A stretch of DNA of 64,000 nt. Source: Ferdinandcohnia sp036962705. Lineage in GTDB: Bacteria > Bacillota > Bacilli > Bacillales > Bacillaceae_L. The stretch spans positions 1-64,000 of the forward strand of contig NZ_JBALOQ010000008.1 in assembly GCF_036962705.1 (NCBI RefSeq), in the 5' to 3' direction. A model generated the notes under the pieces. It ran no database searches. It was given only the letters and a program-made list of their open reading frames with translations, and had not been told where the DNA came from. A program made the translations under genes and the position numbers. Numbering within the stretch: the first letter of the stretch is position 1; every line of letters starts with the position of its first letter. Shown here in pieces: positions 34,099-41,184 of the stretch.

Positions 34099-34656
34099 AT
34101 GTATTATGTACCTTATGTGTATCCATATCATCATCACCACCATTATTATGACCACCATTATTATGACCATCATCATCATCCGTACTATATGAATGTCCCT
34201 ATGCATCACTGGGATTATTATCAAACACCCATGTATAGAGAAAAATATGAGATCAAAGATCATGGAAAAAAGCCATATGTAGTCAATATAAATGAAGCCA
34301 CTAAGCATAACAATACCTATCGCACTGCGATTTGGACAGGCGACCACTTGCAGGTGACTTTAATGAGTCTACATGTTGGTGAAGATATTGGGCTGGAGAT
34401 GCATCCACATGTTGACCAATTCTTGCGTATTGAACAAGGGAACGGCATTGTTCAAATGGGGAATAGAAAAGACCATTTAGACTTTGTGCGTAGAGTCAAT
34501 GACGATTCAGCCATTTTCGTACCTGCTGGTACCTGGCACAATGTAACCAATACAGGAAACATCCCGTTAAAACTGTATACCATCTACGGACCACCAAACC
34601 ACCCATTCGGCACAGTCCAAAAAACAAAAGCTGAAGCTGAACATGAGCATCATTAA
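34099..34656 (+). CDS. Cupin-domain protein with His/Tyr-rich N-terminus
   Basis: A 185-residue protein. Residues 1-45 are extraordinarily rich in His and Tyr (YHHHHHYYDHHYYDHHHHPY plus more). Residues 70-175 form a cupin: motif 1 is GEDIGLEMHPHVDQFLRIEQ with two His and one Gln/Glu, and motif 2 is SAIFVPAGTWHNVTNTG with the final His ligand. The tail is EAEHEHH. The cupin resembles sugar-isomerase-like single-domain cupins; the His/Tyr head and tail suggest metal storage, metal delivery or spore-coat location. GGAGGGATCAGGAAAAA precedes ATG 34099. It is monocistronic with its own terminator. Not known to me as a named gene. Confidence 0.8.
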   Translation: MYYVPYVYPYHHHHHYYDHHYYDHHHHPYYMNVPMHHWDYYQTPMYREKYEIKDHGKKPYVVNINEATKHNNTYRTAIWTGDHLQVTLMSLHVGEDIGLEMHPHVDQFLRIEQGNGIVQMGNRKDHLDFVRRVNDDSAIFVPAGTWHNVTNTGNIPLKLYTIYGPPNHPFGTVQKTKAEAEHEHH

Positions 34657-34702
34657 TATTATGTAATCTACGGAAAATATCTTTCGTTAACCTACTAGTA
34701 TG

Positions 34703-34733
34703 GGCAGAGCCAAAAACTCTGTCTCTTTTTATT
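34703..34733 (+). terminator. Terminator of the cupin gene
   Basis: GGCAGAG / CTCTGTC stem followed by TCTTTTTATT. Confidence 0.65.
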
Positions 34734-34845
34734 GGAGTTTATTCGCCAGATTCAATCAATGTTTTACCTTTTTAACAGAGCTTTAAATAGAGAATAATGG
34801 ATTCCGGCTTTTCATAGTATGTAACGAGAGAGGAGGCATGGTGAA

Positions 34846-36897
34846 TTGAGCGATGATCGTAAGAAAAATAGAAACAGCAAGGATGAGCAGTTAGACAAAT
34901 TCCGGGTAGATGACAAGGGTCAAAAGCTTACGACAAATCAAGGGTTAAAGGTATCTAATGATGAATTTTCCTTAAAAGCAGGGGTACGCGGCCCTACCAT
35001 AATGGAGGATTTTCATTTTCGTGAAAAAATGACCCACTTTGATCATGAACGAATTCCAGAGCGGGTCGTTCATGCTCGTGGTTTTGCAGCATTTGGTGAA
35101 TTCCAAGTGTATGGCGATAGCATGAAGAAGTATACGAGAGCAAAGTTCTTACAGGATCCAACTATGAAAACACCGGTTTTTGTTAGGTTTTCCACCGTCG
35201 TCGGTTCAAGAGGTTCAGCTGATACGGTACGTGATGTTCGGGGATTTGCCACCAAGTTTTATACAGAAGAGGGCAATTATGATTTAGTGGGTAATAATAT
35301 CCCAATCTTTTTTATCCAAGATGCAATTAAATTTCCGGACATGGTGCACGCAATCAAACCGGAGCCGCACAATGAGATACCACAAGCATCCTCCGCCCAT
35401 GATACATTTTGGGATTTTGTCGCGAATAACCAAGAAACCGCCCATATGATCATGTGGCTGATGTCCGACCGAGCGATTCCAAGAAGCTTCCGGACGATGG
35501 ATGGATTCGGAGTTCACACTTTCCGTCTAGTTAATGAGGCAGGTAAATCACACTTTGTTAAGTTCCATTGGAGATCAAAGCTTGGTGCACATTCTCTGGT
35601 GTGGGATGAAGCACAAAAAATTTCCGGAGAGGATCCTGACTTCCATCGCCGAGACTTATGGGAAAACATTGAGAAAGGGAATTTTCCTGAGTTTGAATTA
35701 GGTGTCCAAATTCTTGATGAAAGTGATGAGTTTAAATTTGATTTTGATATATTAGATGCCACAAAGATTTGGCCTGAGGAAGATGTTCCAGTGAGAATGA
35801 TTGGCAGAATGACGCTAAATCGAAATGTGGATAATGCATTTGCAGAAATAGAACAAGTTGCTTTTCACCCCGGACATGTGGTGCCAGGTATTGATTTTAC
35901 GAATGATCCATTATTACAGGGACGATTATTTTCTTATACGGATACACAGTTAATCCGTCTTGGTGGACCAAACTTCCATGAGATTCCGATTAACCGCCCA
36001 GTTTGTCCATTTCATAATAATCAGCGCGATGGCTATCACCGTCAAACAATTAATGTGGGCAAGGTGAGCTATCACAAAAATTCATTAGCGGGGAATACAC
36101 CTGCACCAGCAAGTGTTGAAGAAGGTGGCTTTGCCCATTATCAGGAAAAAGTAGAAGGACGCAAAATACAAGCTAGAAGTGATAGCTTTAAAGATCATTT
36201 TTCACAAGCTACCCTTTTCTGGAATAGCATGAGTCAACCTGAAAAAGAACATATAACTAACGCTTTTCAATTTGAGTTAGGCAAAGTTCAGAGTAAATCA
36301 GTTCAGCTGCAAGCGGTAGACATGTTTGCGAATGTTAATCTTGGATTGGCAACCGATATAGCAAATTATCTAGGGGTTAATCCGCCAAAAGGTGGAGGAT
36401 CGAACGTAAAAAAATCCTCACCTGCACTTAGTCAGCTCAACACAAAATTCAGCCCTAAGACTAGGAAAGTCGCGGTAATTCTTACCGATGGTTTTAATGG
36501 TCCAGATGTAAAAAATGTACTAGATGAATTGAAAGCGAATGGAATCCAACCTGAAACCATTAGTGAAAAATTAGGTGCTGTTAAAGGCTCAGATGGTACC
36601 GAGCTTAAGGTTGACCACACCTTTTTAACAACTGCATCGGTATTATTTGATGCAATACTTATGGTGAGGGGAAGTAGAACGAGCAAAAAGTTCAATAAAG
36701 ATGCAGCGCATTTTATTCATGAAGCCTTCACACATTATAAGCCAATTGGTGCAATGGGAGAAGGGAAGAAGTGGCTAGAAGTTAATCGCATTGAAAACTC
36801 TCCTGGTGTCGTTATGGCAGACGATAAGGGACAATTTACAAAGGAATTTATCAATGCTGTAAAAGGACATCGTTTCTGGCAACGGGAAATAGTTTAG
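34846..36897 (+). CDS. katE: Large-subunit (clade 2) catalase
   Basis: Decomposes hydrogen peroxide in the cytoplasm. The 683-residue protein has the catalase core (RGPTIMEDFHFREKMTHFDH, VHARGFAAFGEFQVYG, PVFVRFSTVVGSRGSADTVR, the heme-pocket HPGHVVPGIDFTNDPLLQGR and SYTDTQLIRLGGPNFHEIPI with the proximal Tyr). Its C-terminal domain (about 540-683, KVAVILTDGFNGPDVKNVLD) is the class I glutaminase-like DJ-1 fold of large-subunit catalases. It closely resembles B. subtilis KatE, a general-stress enzyme. The start is TTG 34846, with GAGAGGAGG upstream. No SigB promoter could be recognised confidently in the 189-bp leader. Confidence 0.95.
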   Translation: MSDDRKKNRNSKDEQLDKFRVDDKGQKLTTNQGLKVSNDEFSLKAGVRGPTIMEDFHFREKMTHFDHERIPERVVHARGFAAFGEFQVYGDSMKKYTRAKFLQDPTMKTPVFVRFSTVVGSRGSADTVRDVRGFATKFYTEEGNYDLVGNNIPIFFIQDAIKFPDMVHAIKPEPHNEIPQASSAHDTFWDFVANNQETAHMIMWLMSDRAIPRSFRTMDGFGVHTFRLVNEAGKSHFVKFHWRSKLGAHSLVWDEAQKISGEDPDFHRRDLWENIEKGNFPEFELGVQILDESDEFKFDFDILDATKIWPEEDVPVRMIGRMTLNRNVDNAFAEIEQVAFHPGHVVPGIDFTNDPLLQGRLFSYTDTQLIRLGGPNFHEIPINRPVCPFHNNQRDGYHRQTINVGKVSYHKNSLAGNTPAPASVEEGGFAHYQEKVEGRKIQARSDSFKDHFSQATLFWNSMSQPEKEHITNAFQFELGKVQSKSVQLQAVDMFANVNLGLATDIANYLGVNPPKGGGSNVKKSSPALSQLNTKFSPKTRKVAVILTDGFNGPDVKNVLDELKANGIQPETISEKLGAVKGSDGTELKVDHTFLTTASVLFDAILMVRGSRTSKKFNKDAAHFIHEAFTHYKPIGAMGEGKKWLEVNRIENSPGVVMADDKGQFTKEFINAVKGHRFWQREIV

Positions 36898-37076
36898 TAG
36901 TAGGATAGTTTAAAGTCACTAGAAATTTTTTTGAAGGTTACTTCTAATTTAAGAAGTTAACTTTCCCTTTTTGCGATTTATTGAAATGCATCAATGTTAG
37001 TTTCCTATGTGCGAGATTTAATTTTCACCGACTCCTAAAAATATATGTAGATGATTTAAATTATTTATGAAAGAAA

Positions 37077-37109
37077 AAAGGTAATCGCTCAACGAACGAT
37101 TACCTTTTC
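37077..37109. terminator. Bidirectional terminator between katE and the PQQ dehydrogenase gene
   Basis: AAAAGGTAATCG (37077-37088) / CGATTACCTTTT (37098-37109) perfect stem, A-run and T-run flanks. The stretch 36898-37076 has no gene. Confidence 0.85.
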
Positions 37110-37111
37110 TG

Positions 37112-39328
37112 TCATTTCCCAAGCCCTTGTAAATACTCAACTAACGCATTAATTTGATTATCATCTATTGTGTCTTTAAATGGAGGCATTCCGGCGCTAC
37201 CATTTTTAATTTGATCGATTAATCTTTCCGTGTCTTGGACTAATTCGTTATTTTGAAGTTTTGGTCCATTGTGACCACCGACACCGTTGTCACCATGACA
37301 AGCCAAGCAGTTGTTTTTGTATACATCCAAGCCCTCATGTGCAGTTGATTTGTCTTTTTCTTCTGCATCCTGCTTTTTATCGGTAGCAGCAGGGTCATTA
37401 GCTGTTGGTGATTTGTTGATTTTATCTTCAGGTATATCTTCTAGTGATGTATAAGCACCTTCTAAAGAGAATGTGTAAATCTTGTCACCGTGAGTAGTTC
37501 CTGCAAGCGAATTACCTGCTGCAAAAATTGAGATATATTGCTTACCATCAATTTCATAGGTGATAGGAGGTGCGTTTGCTCCCGCATCCATTGTAAACTC
37601 CCATAGCTCGTCTCCGTTTGTTGCATCATATGCAATTATTCGTCCATCATTATGTCCTGCAAAAAGGAGATCACCTTTTGTTGTTAAAAGGCCACTATAG
37701 GCAATCTGATCCCACTTTTTTTGCCAAACTATTTTATTGGTTTTAATATCTAGTGCCGTTACCGTTCCAAGTCCAGGTGCGTATGCTACTGGTTGCATGA
37801 TACTTCCGAGCCATACTTCCCCTTCTTTGAAATTATTCGCTTCATCTTCTTCGTTATGTGCGAATGAAAAATAAGTATCATTCGCTTGTACGTAGAAAAG
37901 TTCGGTATTCGGGTTATAGGCCGATGGTGGCCAGTTTGCTCCACCTTGAGGTCCTGGTTTTACTGTAACTGGTTCATCCCAGAACGGTGTAAAAATATTA
38001 CCTATGATACCTTTCCAATCTTCTGGAAGGTCTCTTTTCACATCCTCCTCCGTTACTGTCTGTGGAATGAACGCATCTCCGACAGGGAATGGCTGAGTAG
38101 GTGATGTCTTTTGTCTCGGCTCCTGTGGAACTGGTTTTTCTTCTATACCGACCAGTGGCTCTCCGTTTGTTCGGTCCAATATGTAGATCCAGCCTGTTTT
38201 TCCAGCTTGAGCAATTCCTTTTCTCATCTTTCCATCCTTCTCTACATCAAACAGAACGACCGGGTTTGGTGCATCATAATCCCAAATATCATGGTGTACT
38301 TCTTGGAAGTGCCATTTGTATTCCCCAGTTTTCGCATCTAATGCGAGAACTGAATCCGCAAATAAATTGTCTCCTTCACGGTTACTTCCATCAAGGTCAG
38401 GAGCAGTGTTACCAGTAGAGAAATAGATAAGTCCTAATTCTGGGTCAATCGCTGGCGTTTGCCAAACAGGTGCTCCACCTTTTTTCCAGGAATCATTGTC
38501 CTGTGGCCATGTGTCATGCCCAACTTCATCAGGACCAGGAATGGTGTAGGTTTTCCAAAGCTGTTCACCCTTCCCAGCATCATATGCGGCAACAAACCCA
38601 CGAATACCATATTCACCACCGGCAATCCCAGTATATAGCATTCCGTTATAATAAAGTGGTGCACTTGTAATGGTGTAACCTTTTTCAGGATCTTCAACTT
38701 TTGTTTCCCAAACAAATTCACCTGTTTTTTGATTTAAGGCAATTAATCTTCCATCTAAAGCTCCAATAAATACTTTTCCGTCACCTAATGCTACACCGCG
38801 ACTTGTCCAGCCACAGCATACGGTATCTAGATTTGCTGCTAATTGAGGACGGTATTCCCAAATTAACTCACCGGTTTTCGCATCAATCGCTTGAACATCG
38901 TTAGCTCCAGTAATGGTGAACATAACCCCATCATAAACAATCGGCGTTGCTTCACCTGAATACTTGAACTCATAGCCAGAGCCAAGACTTGTGACCCATT
39001 CAGCTTTTAAACCTTTTACATTTGATTTGTTGAGTTTATCTAATGGAGAGTACCTTCCATTATAGATATTTCCGCCGTTAGTGATCCAATCTCCTGCGGG
39101 TGCAGCAGTTAAATCATCCGCCGAAAATTTAGGAGCCATTTTTCCTGGATAATCTTTGTGTTGTACGGAAAAATGCTTGTCTTTGTCTACTTTCTGATTT
39201 GCTTCTTCTTGGTTTTCAAGGCCTTGTTCTGCCTGTTCCTCTTCGCCGATGTTTTGTGAAATTATGACACCAGCTCCGATGGCAATTACAAGAAGCAAGG
39301 CGATGACGATCCATGCAATCTTACTCAT
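37112..39328 (-). CDS. Membrane-anchored PQQ-dependent dehydrogenase with C-terminal cytochrome c
   Basis: Quinohemoprotein dehydrogenase of 738 residues acting outside the membrane. Residues 4-24 are a membrane anchor; a charged linker follows. Residues about 65-620 form the eight-bladed PQQ propeller: vicinal Cys171-Cys172 (DTVCCGW), tryptophan-docking repeats such as AIDAKTGELIWEYRPQL, VALGDGKVFIGALDGRLIAL, and YFSTGNTAPD. The active-site block is HHDIWDYDAPNP with Asp350 and Asp352. The tail (about 661-738) is a cytochrome c domain with heme motif CLACH (674-678) and axial Met714 (SAGMPPF). The start at 39328 has AAAGGAG upstream. No PQQ biosynthesis genes are present here. Substrate (alcohol, aldehyde or sugar) is unknown. 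Confidence 0.88.
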   Translation of the reverse strand: MSKIAWIVIALLLVIAIGAGVIISQNIGEEEQAEQGLENQEEANQKVDKDKHFSVQHKDYPGKMAPKFSADDLTAAPAGDWITNGGNIYNGRYSPLDKLNKSNVKGLKAEWVTSLGSGYEFKYSGEATPIVYDGVMFTITGANDVQAIDAKTGELIWEYRPQLAANLDTVCCGWTSRGVALGDGKVFIGALDGRLIALNQKTGEFVWETKVEDPEKGYTITSAPLYYNGMLYTGIAGGEYGIRGFVAAYDAGKGEQLWKTYTIPGPDEVGHDTWPQDNDSWKKGGAPVWQTPAIDPELGLIYFSTGNTAPDLDGSNREGDNLFADSVLALDAKTGEYKWHFQEVHHDIWDYDAPNPVVLFDVEKDGKMRKGIAQAGKTGWIYILDRTNGEPLVGIEEKPVPQEPRQKTSPTQPFPVGDAFIPQTVTEEDVKRDLPEDWKGIIGNIFTPFWDEPVTVKPGPQGGANWPPSAYNPNTELFYVQANDTYFSFAHNEEDEANNFKEGEVWLGSIMQPVAYAPGLGTVTALDIKTNKIVWQKKWDQIAYSGLLTTKGDLLFAGHNDGRIIAYDATNGDELWEFTMDAGANAPPITYEIDGKQYISIFAAGNSLAGTTHGDKIYTFSLEGAYTSLEDIPEDKINKSPTANDPAATDKKQDAEEKDKSTAHEGLDVYKNNCLACHGDNGVGGHNGPKLQNNELVQDTERLIDQIKNGSAGMPPFKDTIDDNQINALVEYLQGLGK

Positions 39329-39573
39329 ACATTTAAAACTCCTTTCCATAGTGATAATGGTGATAATTGTTAAAAATATTTTTTATAATTTGCCCTGCAT
39401 TAAATAAAATAATCCTTTTTTGGAATAGAATTTGAGGCGTTTTTCCCGGCTTTATTAATATTTACAGAAAAACAGGGAAAACTTTCTTCAATGAATTTGT
39501 AAGCAATTTTCTTGTCATGTTACTTAATCTGTGTTAGTTTTATGTTATGTAACATTAGTGGGAGGATAAACTG

Positions 39574-40137
39574 ATGGAGTTTGTCGATCCAATTCGGGAC
39601 GTAAACAAAATAAATGAAATCAAAGAAGTATTAAAAAAGCAGTCCCAAAGAGACCTATTGCTTTTTGTATTCGGTATAAATACAGCGGTTAAGGTAAGTG
39701 ATTTACTCTCATTACGTGTTGAGGACGTGTGGGATGAATCGGGAATGAAAGAATTCTTATATGTGAAGGATGCTACAAGCGAGGAAGTAAAAGCCTATTA
39801 TTTAAACAATATGATAAAGAATGAACTAAGTGAGTATTTAGAAACCCATGAATATAAAGGTAGTGATTTTTTATTTAAATCAAAAAAGGATAACCAACCA
39901 ATCTCTAGGCAACAGGCCTATCGGATTATCAATCATGCTGCTAAAGAGGTTGGGATTCCCGGAAAAGTGGGCATGCACACGCTTCGGAAAACATTTGGTT
40001 ATCACGCCTACTTAAAAGGAATTGCGATTTCCATCTTAATGGACATCTATAACCATCATTCTCCATCTGAGACATTCAAATATATCGGGATTAATAAGGA
40101 AGAGGAAAATTTAGTGAAAGTGGATGTAAACTTATAA
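39574..40137 (+). CDS. Short tyrosine recombinase-like protein with altered first Arg
   Basis: A 187-residue catalytic-domain-only tyrosine recombinase. The second-half residues are canonical: H135-T-L-R138, H162 in NHHSPSETFKYIGI and the nucleophile Y170. The first catalytic Arg, normally in a '(T)GLR-S(D/E)LL' motif, is Lys40 here (INTAVKVSDLL). No N-terminal core-binding domain is present. GGGAGG precedes ATG 39574. The gene stands alone, with no element boundaries, excisionase or phage genes next to it. Such short integrase-like genes are chromosomal fixtures in many Bacillaceae. It may be impaired in catalysis or act on DNA without strand exchange. The fold is certain, the function is not. 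Confidence 0.82.
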   Translation: MEFVDPIRDVNKINEIKEVLKKQSQRDLLLFVFGINTAVKVSDLLSLRVEDVWDESGMKEFLYVKDATSEEVKAYYLNNMIKNELSEYLETHEYKGSDFLFKSKKDNQPISRQQAYRIINHAAKEVGIPGKVGMHTLRKTFGYHAYLKGIAISILMDIYNHHSPSETFKYIGINKEEENLVKVDVNL

Positions 40138-40212
40138 CCTTATACTGCGGATCAAAGAATAAGAGCGCCACGGCCTGATGCCTTCGTCTTTGTGACCCAC
40201 ATCGTATGGGCC

Positions 40213-40239
40213 TAAAAAAACTCCACCTTGGAGGTGGAG
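40213..40239 (-). terminator. Terminator of the USP gene
   Basis: On the minus strand CTCCACC / GGTGGAG stem followed by a run of seven T residues. Confidence 0.85.
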
Positions 40240-40242
40240 GAA

Positions 40243-40932
40243 TTATAAAAAGTTATCATCATCGATATTTGTATTCATTTCTACATTGGTAAAATCAGTT
40301 ACGATATCATCATTCACTTGAACCTGTAAAGTCTTCTGATCCTTCATAAATTTAAAAATACCATTATTAAAGTCAGTGCCAAATTCCTTAAAGAAGATTC
40401 CTTCGTAGATCACAGCTCTTGTATGTTTAAAGATAAGACGATACTGATTATCATCTTGAACCAGATATGCACGAACTCCTTTTTCAAATTGACCTTCAGT
40501 ATTCTTTAAATACCGTGCAACTGAAATGATATGGAGGTCAACAAAAGGAATTTCTTTTAATAATGAGTTAATAATTGAACCTTTCGCGATTTGCTCCCAG
40601 CGACTTTGTGCGGTTTGACCAAGAATAATTTGGGTAACATTTTTCTCTCTTGCGACATCTGCAATCACTTTTGAAATTGGTCTTTTTTCATTGTCCTTTA
40701 TAATAAATGCATCCGCACTATGTTGTTCAGCAAGTTCCTTCCATCTCTCAATGTATGCTACCTTTTCAGGATCAAGATCATCAAAAGGCTTTGGATCGAC
40801 GGTTAGGATATAAAGTGGACAATCTAGCATTTTTGCAATCTTGCAGCCACGTTGGATGAGACGTTCACCATTTGGACCATAATATACACAGACAAGAATA
40901 CTCTCATCCATTCTTTCTTTTATCATTTTCAT
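40243..40932 (-). CDS. KdpD-like universal stress protein
   Basis: Cytosolic protein of 229 residues. Residues 8-142 are a universal stress protein fold: ESILVCVYYGPNGERLIQRG, and VTQIILGQTAQSRWEQIAKG with SIINSLLKEIPFVDLHIISV, the ATP-binding GQ-(9-10)-G-(S/T) region. This is the USP module found in KdpD sensors; the kinase part is absent. Residues 143-229 form a separate tail without recognised fold. A hairpin in its 5' leader (40957-40980) precedes the TGAGGTGAG ribosome-binding site. It diverges from the mrp operon, suggesting a link to Na+/K+ homeostasis, but this is inferred only from position. Confidence 0.8.
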   Translation of the reverse strand: MKMIKERMDESILVCVYYGPNGERLIQRGCKIAKMLDCPLYILTVDPKPFDDLDPEKVAYIERWKELAEQHSADAFIIKDNEKRPISKVIADVAREKNVTQIILGQTAQSRWEQIAKGSIINSLLKEIPFVDLHIISVARYLKNTEGQFEKGVRAYLVQDDNQYRLIFKHTRAVIYEGIFFKEFGTDFNNGIFKFMKDQKTLQVQVNDDIVTDFTNVEMNTNIDDDNFL

Positions 40933-40956
40933 TATTACTCACCTCAGAGTTGATGT

Positions 40957-40980
40957 GAAATCATTGGCCTAGCCAATTTC
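40957..40980 (-). promoter_or_regulatory. Leader hairpin upstream of the USP gene
   Basis: GAAATTGGC-TA-GGCCAATGATTTC forms a stem just upstream of the ribosome-binding site. It may modulate translation; no known riboswitch class is recognised in the 252-bp divergent region. Confidence 0.45.
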
Positions 40981-41184
40981 CGTTTCATAAATACCAAGAA
41001 AATAAGGAACCCTAAAAAGTAGCACCTTTATTTAGCCGGGCTTACATTTAACACACCACCTATAAAAAGTAGAAAAATTGATCTTATATTTATAAACTAT
41101 GTATGACTATATCGCATGCTACAAAATGAGTCAATCCATTAAATTAATTTGTAAAAAGTATCCTTATTTAGGGAGGGGATTCCA

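Noticed and set aside
34033..34347. 104-codon Met/Ile-rich frame on the minus strand
   Set aside because: It is the antisense of the His/Tyr-rich head of the cupin gene (CAT/CAC read backwards as ATG/GTG).
38101..38418. 105-codon plus-strand frame in the PQQ dehydrogenase gene
   Set aside because: Antisense shadow of the dehydrogenase reading frame; no ribosome-binding site.
39574..40137. Prophage or integrative element around the recombinase gene
   Set aside because: Neighbours are ordinary chromosomal genes, no attachment repeats or phage genes seen, and the recombinase lacks the first catalytic Arg and the N-terminal domain.
40933..41184. c-di-AMP (ydaO) riboswitch in the mrp/USP divergent region
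   Set aside because: Context would fit, but the conserved ydaO sequence blocks were not found on either strand; only a simple hairpin is visible.
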